Of a DNA stretch of 64,000 nt, positions 25,292 to 37,041 are shown piece after piece. Each line of letters opens with the position of its first letter. Positions within the stretch are counted from its first letter, which is position 1. Source of the stretch: Rhodococcus globerulus NBRC 14531 (lineage in GTDB: Bacteria > Actinomycetota > Actinomycetes > Mycobacteriales > Mycobacteriaceae); contig NZ_BCWX01000002.1 in NCBI RefSeq assembly GCF_001894805.1, positions 1,054,001 through 1,118,000 on the forward strand, in the 5' to 3' direction. The notes under the pieces were generated by a model. That model saw only the letters and a program-made list of their open reading frames with translations. It was not told the origin of the DNA and made no database searches. The translations under genes and the position numbers were made by a program.

Positions 25292-26740
25292 TCAGTACGC
25301 GCGAACGCGCACAATTCCGGAAATCGTTCCCTGGTAATACTCGCCGGACGCGGTGATGAGGGCCGACATCTGCAGGGTGTCGTGCACCGCGGTGGCCGGC
25401 ATCGTCGTGGACCCGATCTGGGTTCCGTCCTTCGAGTCGATGACGGCAAAGGAGTACCCGTCGAGTGGCGTCGTGTCGGCTGAGCCGCTGCGCGTCACTG
25501 TGTAGATGTTGTCGTCAGCCGTGGATAGATGCGGGACTGCAGAGCTTCGAATCGTGTTGTCCCACACAACATGACAGCCAACCGGATCGATGTCGACCCG
25601 AGTCATTCCGCCGTTGAATGGTGCGGTGGCTGGAACCGCAGGACCGGCGCCTTCCGGTGTGGTCGGATACGGATACCCGTAGGTGCCGGCTACGTAGATG
25701 GAGTGGCCGATCGCAATGGGGGAGTTCTCGCTGCCGCTCGGTGAGCCGTCCTTGCCGGCTGCGGTCAGGACGGGTCGGGAGCACACTTCGGCACCCGTAT
25801 CTGACCGATAGACCCGGACGCTGACGGTCGGATGAGCGTTGTCGACGATCGTGACAAAATCACTGCCCGTCGACGGCCCGAAGTAGGTGGGGGTGGATCC
25901 TGTTCCCCAACTCAACTGGCCAGGGTTCCTTGCGGGGCCGCGGTCGTAAGGCTGACGCCAATCGACGGCGATATCGCCGCCCTTCCGGCTCAGTTGGTAC
26001 AGCGCATGAGTGGTGGCGACGGCCGTTCCCGTGGGCGAGGTGGAAATACTGTTCTGAACCTGTTCGCCTTCGGGGAGGTCGATGGTGTGAGCGATTCGAT
26101 CGGTGCCGACAACGCCGACGGTGCCGTGGCCGGTCGCGAACCAGACATTGCCGGTCCAGTCCGGCGCCAGCCCGGTGACATTGTCGTCGGCTGCGACAAC
26201 CCCGGAGAGGTCGATGACGTCGGAGAGTTCCAGACGCCAGGTTCCGTCGGGGTTCTGAGCATGCGCGATACGAACGAGTTGGCGATTGCCGTCGACGGCA
26301 ACCAGTCGGTTCTCGTGGTCGAGGTATGCGTAGACGCCACCGAGCAGGCTGCCCTTAGCCAGGGGCAACTGCGCGACGGATCGGCCGAACGGTGACGCCT
26401 CGGCCTTGGGATCGATGAGGTGAATGGTCGGGATCTGACCGAGCATCGTGGTGCACAGAGAGACGATCAGGCCGTCGGAACCTTGCAAGATTGTCGGGCA
26501 CGCCGACATCAGAGGAAACGCGGTGACTTCGTGAGGTTCGATGCCCGGCCCTGGGAGGGGCGTGACGTCGGACGAACCGGCGTCGCCGTGCATCGTTGCT
26601 GTGCCGACCGGACCGAGGTAGGGATTGGCCGGTGCCAGCGGGCCCGCAGTCGGCAACGACGCGGTTGACGGAACGGCAGCAAGGAGCATCAGCGCACTGG
26701 TTGCGCCGGCTATCCGGAGTGCCTTCCGCGAAATGCTCAC
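25292..26740 (-). CDS. Secreted propeller-like protein coupled to an ABC exporter
   Basis: The 482-residue product from the GTG at 26740 begins with a Sec signal (SRKALRIAGATSALMLLAAVPSTASLPTAGP). It has no lipobox and no C-terminal anchor. The body is beta-rich with repeated units such as GNVWFATGHGTVGVVG, NRLVAVDGNRQLVRIAH and GYSFAVIDSKDGTQIGS, resembling PQQ or NHL beta-propeller blades. No catalytic or PQQ-binding residues are evident. The GTG overlaps the TGA of the ABC permease (GTGA), so it is made together with the ABC pair. Its role may be substrate binding or envelope sensing (inference). A longer frame to 27178 is permease shadow. Confidence 0.7.
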   Translation of the reverse strand: MSISRKALRIAGATSALMLLAAVPSTASLPTAGPLAPANPYLGPVGTATMHGDAGSSDVTPLPGPGIEPHEVTAFPLMSACPTILQGSDGLIVSLCTTMLGQIPTIHLIDPKAEASPFGRSVAQLPLAKGSLLGGVYAYLDHENRLVAVDGNRQLVRIAHAQNPDGTWRLELSDVIDLSGVVAADDNVTGLAPDWTGNVWFATGHGTVGVVGTDRIAHTIDLPEGEQVQNSISTSPTGTAVATTHALYQLSRKGGDIAVDWRQPYDRGPARNPGQLSWGTGSTPTYFGPSTGSDFVTIVDNAHPTVSVRVYRSDTGAEVCSRPVLTAAGKDGSPSGSENSPIAIGHSIYVAGTYGYPYPTTPEGAGPAVPATAPFNGGMTRVDIDPVGCHVVWDNTIRSSAVPHLSTADDNIYTVTRSGSADTTPLDGYSFAVIDSKDGTQIGSTTMPATAVHDTLQMSALITASGEYYQGTISGIVRVRAY

Positions 26741-27594
26741 GTGAATTTGAACCACCGTGCGGCGCAGGCTCCGCCGATCACAGCCCAGACGAGCAGCACG
26801 ACGATCGAGAACCAGTCCATCGAGGACGCGAGGGCCGAGTCGAGTGCATGGGCCAAGGCGCCGGACGGAACCAGGCGTACCAAGGTGTGCAGCGCGTCGG
26901 GGATGTCTTCGCTGATCAGTCCGACACTGCCGATGCCTGCCATCACAAACCACAGGACATTGGCAAGTGCCAGAACGATTTCCGCACGCAATGTGCCGCC
27001 GAGGAGCAGTCCGAGTGTGGTGAAGGTAACGGTTCCCAGCGCGATGACCACCGCGCCGATCGCCAGTTCCGTCGGCGTCGGGCGCCAACCAAGTGCGAGG
27101 GAGATCAGGCCGAGTATGACCGATTGCAATGCCACGACGATGATGACGGCTGCGCTCTTGCCGGCGATGATTCCCCACCGCGGAAGTGGTGTAGCGCCAA
27201 GACGTTTGAGTGCGCCGTATCGGCGGTCGAAGCCCACTGCGATTGCCTGCCCGGTGAATCCGGTGGACATCACCGCCACCATCATGACGCCGGGCAATAC
27301 TTTGCTGACCCTTGAATCCCCCAGATCGCCCAGGGGCAGGAGGGACAGTCCGATCAGCAGCGTGATGGGAATCAGCATCGTCAGCAGTAACTGCTCGCCG
27401 TTGCGCAGCAACAACGTCAATTCGAGCTTGGTCTGAGCCGCCATCATCTTCGCCGCGGAGTTGGGGCGAGGATCGGGGGAGAACGTACCGGGCTCGAAGC
27501 GATTGTCAGCCAACCGTCGGTCCCGGGCGCTGTTCGCCGAAGCATTGTTCTGGCTATTCGACACGGCTTTGTTCACGACCTTGTTTCCCGTCAT
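26737..27594 (-). CDS. ABC-2 type transporter permease
   Basis: A 285-residue membrane protein. The first 50 residues are polar and Asn/Arg-rich, followed by about six helices in the ABC-2 exporter pattern (TLLLRNGEQLLLTMLIPITLLIGLSLLPLG first, then FDRRYGALKRLGATPLPRWGIIAGKSAAVII, a conserved cytoplasmic loop). It pairs with the ATPase encoded just upstream, whose stop overlaps this ATG by four bases. The pair is homologous in position to the mycobacterial genes between ctaA and mptB, long annotated as antibiotic exporters without proof. Confidence 0.85.
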   Translation of the reverse strand: MTGNKVVNKAVSNSQNNASANSARDRRLADNRFEPGTFSPDPRPNSAAKMMAAQTKLELTLLLRNGEQLLLTMLIPITLLIGLSLLPLGDLGDSRVSKVLPGVMMVAVMSTGFTGQAIAVGFDRRYGALKRLGATPLPRWGIIAGKSAAVIIVVALQSVILGLISLALGWRPTPTELAIGAVVIALGTVTFTTLGLLLGGTLRAEIVLALANVLWFVMAGIGSVGLISEDIPDALHTLVRLVPSGALAHALDSALASSMDWFSIVVLLVWAVIGGACAARWFKFT

Positions 27595-28535
27595 CCCCGC
27601 AGATCACGACCCGTCAATTCGAGGAAGACGTCTTCCAAACTACGTTGATCGACGCGAATGTCATTGATCAGGACATTTTGTTCGGCGCACCATGTTGCCA
27701 CCGTTGCCACCGTCGACGGTTCGATCGAGCCTTCGATCAAGTATGTCCCCGGATTGGCTTCGCTCACTCGGAATTCCCCGGCGAGGGACCGTGCAAGTGA
27801 ATCGACACTCAGTCCGGACATCGTGGTCAGTCGCAATTGACCCTCGGCTCCCTTGCTGGTGACTTCGGCGGGAGTGCCCGATGCGACGATGCGGCCGTGG
27901 TCGATGATGACCAGTTCGTCGGCCAGTGCTTCAGCTTCGTCCATGAGGTGAGTGGTCAGGAGAATGCTGACACCGTCGCGGCGCAATGCATCGATCAACT
28001 CCCATACGAGGAGACGGGCCTGGGCGTCGAGGCCTGCAGTCGGTTCGTCGAGGAAGACAAGTTCCGGTCGGCTTACCAGTGCACAGGCCAACGACAGGCG
28101 TTGTTGCTGGCCACCGGACAACCGTCGATACGGAGTTCGCCGTGCGTCGGTCAATCCGAGCTTGGACAGAAGCCAGGTGGGATCGAGAGGATCAGCGGAG
28201 TACGAGGCCACGAGGTCGAGCATTTCGCCGGCTTTGGAGCCGGGGTACGCGCCGCCGCCTTGGAGCATGACGCCGATCCGCGAACGAACTTCACCGGAAT
28301 CGGCGATCGGGTCCAGTCCGAGCACTCGGACCGTTCCGGAATCAGGGGTGACAAAGCCTTCACACATCTCGACCGTAGTGGTCTTACCAGCGCCGTTGGG
28401 GCCGAGAAGGGCAACGACCTGCGCGGTTTCAACGGTGAGATCGATACCGTCCACGGCACGAACACCGTCAAACGATTTGACGACGCCTTCTATCCGCACG
28501 GCAGGCGTCGACGATCTTGTTGCACTCGAGGTCAC
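27591..28535 (-). CDS. ABC transporter ATP-binding protein
   Basis: A 314-residue nucleotide-binding subunit of the DrrA/CcmA-type ABC-2 exporters. Walker A is GPNGAGKTTT, the Q-loop follows in MLQGGGAYPG, the signature is LSGGQQQRLSLA, Walker B is LVFLDEPTAGLD and the switch His is in LTTHLMDEAEAL. A C-terminal extension of about 80 residues after the ATPase core is usual in this group. The start GTG overlaps the mptB stop and its own stop overlaps the permease start, so four genes from mptB to the propeller gene form one coupled operon. Confidence 0.9.
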   Translation of the reverse strand: MTSSATRSSTPAVRIEGVVKSFDGVRAVDGIDLTVETAQVVALLGPNGAGKTTTVEMCEGFVTPDSGTVRVLGLDPIADSGEVRSRIGVMLQGGGAYPGSKAGEMLDLVASYSADPLDPTWLLSKLGLTDARRTPYRRLSGGQQQRLSLACALVSRPELVFLDEPTAGLDAQARLLVWELIDALRRDGVSILLTTHLMDEAEALADELVIIDHGRIVASGTPAEVTSKGAEGQLRLTTMSGLSVDSLARSLAGEFRVSEANPGTYLIEGSIEPSTVATVATWCAEQNVLINDIRVDQRSLEDVFLELTGRDLRG

Positions 28536-30286
28536 GGAGAATCAGCGTAAGCCCCGGCAGAGTTGCCTTCGTCCACTGGTCTGGTTTTCGTGATTTCCGC
28601 TACTGGTTTCTCGCTACGCCAGGGCAGGGAATTCCGGGTGACGTAGATCAACGCGAAAGCGGTGATGATCGTCGCGACGACCGCTTGGACGATCATGAAC
28701 GGCAGGTATTCGGCGCCGTTCGACATGAGCATGACGCTCACGATCGACGTGAACACCACGGCAGGGACGCGGAATATCGGAGCCGTTGCCCACGCTGCGA
28801 GCGGGAGTATCGCCCAGAGCAGGTACCACGGTTGGACAACCGGGAACAGCAGCACGATCGCGCCGAGGGCGATTCCGAGCCCGCCGACGGGATGGAGGCG
28901 TCCCATGTAGACGGAGACCATCATTCTGGCAGTGATCAGCACTGCGACCAGATATGCGATCGGGCGGGTGATGGTGAGAATCGCCGTCGTGTGGTCGCCG
29001 AGTCCGAGAAGCACTCCGGCCAATCCGGTCCCGACGCCAAGAAGCGTGGGTATCGACATCCAGCTTCGCACGGCTGTTGCGGTGTTGAGCGTGTTGATCC
29101 AACCCATACCCAAGCCACTGGCGACGCTGATGACGCCGATCACGACAACGGTCACGCCGGCGAGCAGCAGCGCCGCCGAGAAGAAGGACTTCCAGGTTCC
29201 GCCCCACCGGCGGGCCAACGCCATTCCGACAAAACCGAGTGCAAGCAGGGACGGGATCTTTACGGTCGCCGATAACGCGATCAGGCCGGAACCGGCTATC
29301 AACAGAGCAAGCGAGCGACCTCGGATCGGGCCGGCGCCTTCGACCGCGCGCAGCGCCACCTCGATTCCGGCGAGCATGAGGCCGAGCATCAGGGCCTCGT
29401 TGTGAATGCCGGCAACCAGATGGAACAGCAACAGTGGGTTGGCGGCGCCGAGCCAGAGGGAGCTGACCGCAGAGACACCGCACCGCTTGGCCAACCGGGG
29501 CAGGGCCCACACGATCAACGCAACGCCCACCAGAACGAGCAGGCGATGAAGGAAGATTCCGGCAACGATGTTGTCGCCGGTCAGCGAACTGATGCCGCGT
29601 CCAAGCCACAGAAAGAACGGTCCGTACGGTGCCGGGGTGTCACGCCAGATCGTCGGAACAGTTCTGGTGAGCACGTGATCGACGCCGAGCGCGGCTTTGG
29701 GGCCGATGAGATACGGATCGAGTCCGCGTGCCGCGATCTCACTCTGCGCCAGGTACGAATACACATCGCGACTGAACATCGGCGGTGCGACGGTCAGCGG
29801 CAAAATCCACAGCAACAGCGTGCGGTCCAGTTGTGATCTGCTCATGCGGCGCGGCGCGCCGGCGCGAGTTCGCAGATCACCGACGGCAAATCGGCCCAAC
29901 ATGAGCCACGCCAGGACAACCAGAACAGTTCCGGTCATTGTCATCGTCAACGAGACAGTCGGCATTCGTCCGGGGAGACTCAGCACCCGTAGTCCGGCCG
30001 TCGGATTCTGGAGTACAGGCTGCGCACCCGCACCGAGTGCGCCAACCGCCATCAACACGGTGCCTGTCGCGCCGAAACGCCTGATTCCGCGAAGCTGAGC
30101 GGTCTCCTTCTCGTTCAGACCGGGGCGCTCGTCCTCGTCGCCGTGCAGCGTCGCCATCACGGATTGCCGGGGCTTGGATCCGAACGGCCGGACACCGAGG
30201 GTGGAGAGGACAAGTTGTTTCGGCTTGTCCAGCAGGATCGCGCGGGTCGACTGCGCGGTCGTCTTCTGCGTGGGGGTCTGCGGCAC
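28532..30286 (-). CDS. mptB: MptB-like alpha-(1->6)-mannosyltransferase
   Basis: A 584-residue GT-C glycosyltransferase with about 13 membrane helices. It uses polyprenyl-phosphate mannose to build the alpha-1,6-mannan core of lipomannan/lipoarabinomannan at the outer face of the membrane. The GT-C catalytic acidic motif is in MFSRDVYSYLAQSEIAARGLDPY, in the first extracytoplasmic loop, and TPAPYGPFFLWLG follows. The GTG at 30286 gives a long polar N-terminus. The assignment to MptB over MptA rests on position: the same gene adjoins sufR in mycobacteria. It is the first gene of the operon with the ABC exporter. Confidence 0.85.
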   Translation of the reverse strand: MPQTPTQKTTAQSTRAILLDKPKQLVLSTLGVRPFGSKPRQSVMATLHGDEDERPGLNEKETAQLRGIRRFGATGTVLMAVGALGAGAQPVLQNPTAGLRVLSLPGRMPTVSLTMTMTGTVLVVLAWLMLGRFAVGDLRTRAGAPRRMSRSQLDRTLLLWILPLTVAPPMFSRDVYSYLAQSEIAARGLDPYLIGPKAALGVDHVLTRTVPTIWRDTPAPYGPFFLWLGRGISSLTGDNIVAGIFLHRLLVLVGVALIVWALPRLAKRCGVSAVSSLWLGAANPLLLFHLVAGIHNEALMLGLMLAGIEVALRAVEGAGPIRGRSLALLIAGSGLIALSATVKIPSLLALGFVGMALARRWGGTWKSFFSAALLLAGVTVVVIGVISVASGLGMGWINTLNTATAVRSWMSIPTLLGVGTGLAGVLLGLGDHTTAILTITRPIAYLVAVLITARMMVSVYMGRLHPVGGLGIALGAIVLLFPVVQPWYLLWAILPLAAWATAPIFRVPAVVFTSIVSVMLMSNGAEYLPFMIVQAVVATIITAFALIYVTRNSLPWRSEKPVAEITKTRPVDEGNSAGAYADSP

Positions 30287-30404
30287 CCAGGAAGCCTAGC
30301 GGCTCGTGCGCAGGGCTCGGACAACTGTGAACAATGCGGGCAGTCCGCCTATTCCCAAATGTAATGCAGGTTGCCCTTAGTAGACCTGCGAAAAGAATTC
30401 CGTC

Positions 30405-30419
30405 ACACTTGTGTTGTGA
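30405..30419. promoter_or_regulatory. SufR operator overlapping the sufR start codon
   Basis: ACACT-TGTGT-TGTGA matches the mycobacterial SufR site ACACT-N5-TGTGA that I recall from the literature. It lies across the proposed GTG start (30416-30418), so a bound apo- or holo-SufR would cover the transcription or translation start itself. Confidence 0.7.
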
Positions 30420-31162
30420 AAAGAAATGCGACTCGCACTCAAAGCAAGGAAGCTGCAGGTCAGTCCACTGCAGCTGCCTCGCAGAGTCCTGTCGTAATGC
30501 CGGTAGCGGTGGGTGTCGAAGGCCAGACTCGGGCAGCGGTGGTCAAACTGCTCCTCGAAGAAGGGCCCATTACAGCCTCCGAAATCGGCACGCGACTCGG
30601 TTTGAGTGCGGCTGGTGTCAGGCGTCACCTGGACGCGTTGATCGAGTCCGGTGAAGCCCGCGCCGCATCCGCGTCGTCGCTCCGTCAGCGTGGACGCGGG
30701 CGTCCCGCCAAGCAATTTCAGATCACCGCCACAGGACGTGGGCGTCTCGGTCACGCGTACGACGATCTTGCCGGCGCGGCAATGCGCCAACTCCGCGAAA
30801 TCGGTGGAGACGCCGCTATCGAGGAATTCGCCAAGCGGCGGGTGCAGGCAATTGTGGGAGATGTCGAACCGGCAGATCCCGCCGACCTCGGCGCCGTTGC
30901 GGAGACGGCAGATGCCATTGCTGACGCTTTCAGCGCCGTCGGATTTGCCGCGTCGACCAGGCCGGTGGGTAACGGCGTGCAGATCTGCCAGCACCACTGC
31001 CCGGTTTCCCATGTGGCAGAGGAGTTTCCGGAACTGTGTGACGCGGAACAGGAAGCGTTCCGGCAACTGCTCGGCACGCACGTTCAGCGTTTGGCCACCA
31101 TCGCGAACGGTGACTGCGCCTGCACGACACACGTTCCCCTTGTATCGAACGGGAGTAGATGA
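30416..31162 (+). CDS. sufR: SufR, iron-sulfur-cluster-sensing repressor of the suf operon
   Basis: A 248-residue DeoR/MarR-like winged-helix protein. The DNA-binding domain spans about residues 35-80 (GQTRAAVVKLLLEEGPITASEIGTRLGLSAAGVRRHLDALIESGEA). The C-terminal cluster ligands lie in ICQHHCPVSHVAEEFPELC and DCACTTH. SufR holds an Fe-S cluster and represses suf genes when clusters are plentiful. The GTG start is chosen by resemblance to mycobacterial SufR, which begins VK. No ribosome site precedes it, so the mRNA may be leaderless. It heads the operon sufR-B-D-C-S-U-T. Confidence 0.88.
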   Translation: MKRNATRTQSKEAAGQSTAAASQSPVVMPVAVGVEGQTRAAVVKLLLEEGPITASEIGTRLGLSAAGVRRHLDALIESGEARAASASSLRQRGRGRPAKQFQITATGRGRLGHAYDDLAGAAMRQLREIGGDAAIEEFAKRRVQAIVGDVEPADPADLGAVAETADAIADAFSAVGFAASTRPVGNGVQICQHHCPVSHVAEEFPELCDAEQEAFRQLLGTHVQRLATIANGDCACTTHVPLVSNGSR

Positions 31163-31291
31163 AACCTCCCGATCCGCTAGTTCCCAAAGTTTTTCGCTAG
31201 TTCTTCACAGTCAGAAATGTTCCTCGCGTCGAATTCAGCCCTCGTCGCTGCGGAGCAGCCGTCAAGTAACAAGACTCCGGAAGGAGCTCGC

Positions 31292-32752
31292 ATGACCGTC
31301 ACATCAGACCAGGCGACTACCACTGCAGCTGCAGGCACCGAGCCGCTATCGCAGGAAGAGGCCATCGCGTCCCTCGGTCACTACGGCTACGGCTGGTCCG
31401 ATTCCGACGTAGCCGGAGCCAGCGCACAGCGCGGACTCTCCGAGGCTGTCGTGCGGGATATTTCCGCGAAGAAGAGCGAGCCGGAGTGGATGCTCGACAT
31501 CCGCCTCAAGGCTCTGCGCACCTTCGACAAGAAGCCGATGCCGAACTGGGGCAGCGACCTCGAAGGTATCCACTTCGACAACATCAAGTACTTCGTCCGG
31601 TCCAGCGAGAAGCAGGCCGAGTCGTGGGAAGACCTGCCCGAGGACATCAAGAACACGTACGACAAGCTCGGCATCCCCGAGGCGGAGAAGCAGCGCCTTG
31701 TTGCCGGTGTTGCCGCTCAGTACGAGTCCGAGGTCGTCTACCACTCGATCCGTGAGGATCTCGAGCAGCAGGGCGTCATCTTCCTCGACACCGACACCGG
31801 TCTCAAGCAGCACCCGGAGCTGTTCAAGGAGTACTTCGGATCGGTCATCCCGGCCGGCGACAACAAGTTCTCCGCGCTGAACACCGCGGTGTGGTCCGGT
31901 GGCTCGTTCATCTACGTCCCGCCGGGAGTCCACGTGGACATCCCGCTGCAGGCGTACTTCCGCATCAACACCGAGAACATGGGTCAGTTCGAGCGCACCC
32001 TGATCATCGTCGACGAGAACGCCTCCGTGCACTACGTCGAAGGTTGCACCGCGCCGATCTACAAGTCCGATTCACTGCACTCGGCAGTTGTCGAGATCAT
32101 CGTGAAGAAGGGCGGCCACTGCCGCTACACAACCATCCAGAACTGGTCCAACAACGTCTACAACCTGGTCACCAAGCGCACCAAGGTCGAAGCCGGCGGA
32201 TCCATGGAGTGGATCGACGGCAACATCGGTTCCAAGGTCACCATGAAGTACCCGGCCGTATGGCTGATGGGCGAGTACGCCCGCGGTGAAGTTCTCTCCG
32301 TCGCATTCTCGGGGGAGGGACAGCACCAGGACACCGGCGCCAAGATGCTCCACCTGGCTCCGCACACGTCGTCCACCATCATCAGCAAGTCCGTCGCCCG
32401 TGGCGGTGGACGCGCGTCTTACCGCGGTCTGGTGCAGGTCAACAAGGGTGCCCACGGTTCCAAGTCGACCGTCAAGTGTGACGCTCTGCTTGTCGACCAG
32501 ATCAGCCGCAGCGACACTTACCCGTACGTCGACATCCGCGAGGACGACGTCACGATGGGCCACGAGGCCACTGTTTCCAAGGTCAGCGACGATCAGCTCT
32601 TCTACCTGATGAGCCGTGGTCTGACCGAGGACGAGGCCATGGCCACCATCGTCCGTGGATTCGTCGAGCCCATCGCGAAGGAACTCCCGATGGAGTACGC
32701 GCTCGAGCTCAACCGCCTTATCGAACTTCAGATGGAAGGGGCTGTGGGTTAG
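31292..32752 (+). CDS. sufB: SufB, Fe-S cluster assembly scaffold
   Basis: The 486-residue scaffold subunit of the SufBCD complex, in which clusters are built using sulfur from SufS/SufU. AAGGAG stands five bases before the ATG at 31292. Conserved segments include [50 protein letters not shown] and [19 protein letters not shown], and the C-terminal [40 protein letters not shown]. The gene is uninterrupted, whereas M. tuberculosis SufB carries an intein. It overlaps sufD by one base. Confidence 0.95.
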   Translation: MTVTSDQATTTAAAGTEPLSQEEAIASLGHYGYGWSDSDVAGASAQRGLSEAVVRDISAKKSEPEWMLDIRLKALRTFDKKPMPNWGSDLEGIHFDNIKYFVRSSEKQAESWEDLPEDIKNTYDKLGIPEAEKQRLVAGVAAQYESEVVYHSIREDLEQQGVIFLDTDTGLKQHPELFKEYFGSVIPAGDNKFSALNTAVWSGGSFIYVPPGVHVDIPLQAYFRINTENMGQFERTLIIVDENASVHYVEGCTAPIYKSDSLHSAVVEIIVKKGGHCRYTTIQNWSNNVYNLVTKRTKVEAGGSMEWIDGNIGSKVTMKYPAVWLMGEYARGEVLSVAFSGEGQHQDTGAKMLHLAPHTSSTIISKSVARGGGRASYRGLVQVNKGAHGSKSTVKCDALLVDQISRSDTYPYVDIREDDVTMGHEATVSKVSDDQLFYLMSRGLTEDEAMATIVRGFVEPIAKELPMEYALELNRLIELQMEGAVG

Positions 32753-33972
32753 TGACCACGCCAGAGACCGGTGTCATCGGAGCTGTAGTCGGGGAGAACC
32801 CGACCGCTCCTGTAAAGGGTGCAGCCACAGGCTCACCCATCACGAACAAGGGTGAGCAGTTCTCCTCGTTCGACGTCAATGCATTCGAGGTTCCCGGCGG
32901 ACGTGACGAGATCTGGCGGTTCACCCCGCTGCGTCGTCTGCGCGGATTGCACGACGGCAGTGCTGTTGCCAACGCTCAGATCACGGTCGACGTCGAGGCC
33001 GGTAGCGATGTCACCGTCGAGACTGTCGGCCGCGACGACGAGCGCCTCGGCAAGGCCGGCGTCCCTGCCGATCGCATTGCAGCGCAGGCATACTCGAGCT
33101 TCGAGTCAGCGACGGTCATCTCGATCGGAGCCGAGGTCGAGGTCGAGAAGCCCGTCGTCGTCACGATGACAGGCGCAGGCGCCGACACAGTTGCCTACGG
33201 CCACACCCAGATTCGTCTGGCACAGTTCGCCAAGGCAACCGTTGTCCTCGATCAGCGCGGCAGCGGAACCTTCGCGGAGAACGTCGAATTCGTTCTCGGC
33301 GACAGTGCGCACCTGACCGTCGTCGCAGTTCAGGATTGGGCCGAGGATGCCGTGCACGTCACGTCGCATCACGCTCGCCTCAGCCGCGACGCAGTTCTTC
33401 GCCACACGGCGATCAGCCTCGGCGGCGACCTCGTTCGTCTCTCGGCAACGGTGAAGTACGACGGGCCAGGCGGCGACGCCGAACTGCTCGGTGTGTACTT
33501 CGCTGACGACGGACAGCACTTGGAACAGCGTCTGCTCGTGGATCACAGCCAGCCCAACTGCAAGTCCAACGTGGTCTACAAGGGCGCACTGCAGGGCGAT
33601 CCGAATTCGAGCAAGCCCGATGCGCACACCGTGTGGATCGGCGACGTTCTGATTCGTGCGGCAGCCGAGGGAACCGACACCTTCGAACTCAACCGCAACC
33701 TGGTCCTCACCGATGGTGCACGCGCTGACTCGGTGCCGAACCTCGAGATCGAGACCGGCGAGATCGTCGGAGCCGGACACGCCAGCGCTACGGGACGTTT
33801 CGACGACGAGCAGTTGTTCTACCTGCGCGCCCGCGGCATCCCGGAGGATCAGGCACGTCGCCTGGTCGTACGTGGGTTCTTCCACGAGATCATCAACAAG
33901 ATCGCTGTTCCCGAGGTGCGCGATCGCCTCGAAGCCGCAGTCGAAGCCGAACTCGCAGCAGTCGGCTCCTGA
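32752..33972 (+). CDS. sufD: SufD, Fe-S cluster assembly subunit
   Basis: A 406-residue beta-helix protein paralogous to SufB, which forms the SufBC2D complex and helps in iron entry. The C-terminal family marks are present: YADDGQHLEQRLLVDHSQPNCKSNVVYKGALQ (here with FADD), HTVWIGDVLIRAAAEGTDTFELNRNLVLTDGARADSVPNLEIETGEIVGAGHASATGRFDDEQLFYLRARGIPEDQARRLVVRGFF. The GTG start shares its G with the sufB TAG. The N-terminus has a short variable region before ITNKGEQFSSFDVNAFEVPGGRDEIWRFTPL. Confidence 0.94.
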   Translation: MTTPETGVIGAVVGENPTAPVKGAATGSPITNKGEQFSSFDVNAFEVPGGRDEIWRFTPLRRLRGLHDGSAVANAQITVDVEAGSDVTVETVGRDDERLGKAGVPADRIAAQAYSSFESATVISIGAEVEVEKPVVVTMTGAGADTVAYGHTQIRLAQFAKATVVLDQRGSGTFAENVEFVLGDSAHLTVVAVQDWAEDAVHVTSHHARLSRDAVLRHTAISLGGDLVRLSATVKYDGPGGDAELLGVYFADDGQHLEQRLLVDHSQPNCKSNVVYKGALQGDPNSSKPDAHTVWIGDVLIRAAAEGTDTFELNRNLVLTDGARADSVPNLEIETGEIVGAGHASATGRFDDEQLFYLRARGIPEDQARRLVVRGFFHEIINKIAVPEVRDRLEAAVEAELAAVGS

Positions 33973-34005
33973 CCGCCCTCATACTTCTCATCTTGAAGGA
34001 ATTTC

Positions 34006-36092
<2,087 letters not shown>

Positions 36093-36095
36093 ATC

Positions 36096-36599
36096 ATGCG
36101 TATGGAGCAGATGTATCAGGAAGTGATCCTCGATCACTACAAACATCCGCACGGCCGCGGCCTTCGTGAGCCGTTCGGCGCTGAGGTTCATCACGTCAAC
36201 CCGACCTGCGGCGACGAAGTAACACTGCGCGTGCACATCGCGGACGACGACACCGTCGCTGACGTGTCGTACGACGGTCAGGGCTGTTCGATCAGCCAGG
36301 CGTCGACGTCGGTGCTCAACGACCTTGTCATCGGCATGAAGGTCACGGATGCGCTCGAGACCGTGGCAGCTTTCAACGAGATGGTCAGCAGTCGCGGCAA
36401 GATCGAGGGCGACGAAGACGTTCTCGGTGACGGCATTGCCTTTGTGGGAGTTTCGAAGTACCCGGCACGTGTGAAGTGCGCGTTGCTCGGATGGATGGCG
36501 TTCAAGGATGCAGTTGTCCAGATTGTTGACGGTGGTGCCGTGAATGCTCGAGACAACAGCAGTGATTTGGTCGACACGACTAGAGGACAGGGATCATGA
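36096..36599 (+). CDS. sufU: SufU zinc-dependent sulfurtransferase
   Basis: A 167-residue protein of the SufU group. The zinc ligands Cys38, Asp40, Cys64 and Cys128 are seen in NPTCGD, GQGCSIS and RVKCALLGW. SufU accepts the persulfide of SufS and hands sulfur to SufB. It is not an IscU scaffold here. The spacing between Cys64 and Cys128 includes the insertion that distinguishes SufU from IscU. It begins three bases after sufS and overlaps sufT by four. Confidence 0.93.
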   Translation: MRMEQMYQEVILDHYKHPHGRGLREPFGAEVHHVNPTCGDEVTLRVHIADDDTVADVSYDGQGCSISQASTSVLNDLVIGMKVTDALETVAAFNEMVSSRGKIEGDEDVLGDGIAFVGVSKYPARVKCALLGWMAFKDAVVQIVDGGAVNARDNSSDLVDTTRGQGS

Positions 36600-37018
36600 C
36601 CGAGACACAAGCAACACAGGAGTCCGAGGCCACCGCTCCGGTGAACCCCAATCCCGATTCCACTGCGGAATTCGGTGGCGCGCAGGGTTCCGGAACACTG
36701 CCCTCACCGGAACGACTCGACGAACTCGAAGAAGCCATGCGCGACGTTGTCGACCCCGAACTGGGAATCAATGTCGTCGACCTCGGTCTTGTGTACGGGA
36801 TCTTCGAGGACGACGGCGTTGTCACGATCGACATGACGCTGACGTCGGCGGCGTGCCCGCTGACCGATGTGATCGAGGATCAGGCTCGCGGCGCGTTGGT
36901 TCGCAGCGACCTGTGTACCGACATGAAGATCAACTGGGTGTGGCTGCCGCCGTGGGGCCCGGACAAGATCACCGAAGACGGACGCGAACAGCTTCGAGCT
37001 TTGGGTTTCACAGTCTGA
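36596..37018 (+). CDS. sufT: SufT (DUF59/MIP18-type) Fe-S maturation protein
   Basis: A 140-residue protein. The first 40 residues are low-complexity (Glu, Ala, Pro, Ser), then the DUF59/PaaD domain begins: LEEAMRDVVDPELGINVVDLGLVYGIFEDDGVVTIDMTLTSAACPLTDVIEDQ, with the conserved Cys of TSAACP, and ends in WGPDKITEDGREQLRALGF. It is thought to help deliver clusters to target proteins. It is the last gene of the SUF operon, with its ATG overlapping the sufU TGA and a hairpin 24 bases after its stop. Confidence 0.92.
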   Translation: MTETQATQESEATAPVNPNPDSTAEFGGAQGSGTLPSPERLDELEEAMRDVVDPELGINVVDLGLVYGIFEDDGVVTIDMTLTSAACPLTDVIEDQARGALVRSDLCTDMKINWVWLPPWGPDKITEDGREQLRALGFTV

Positions 37019-37041
37019 TCCACTGATGCTTTTCTCCTCTG

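Noticed and set aside
31292-32752. Intein in SufB as in M. tuberculosis
   Set aside because: The SufB sequence is continuous with normal length; no intein block motifs.
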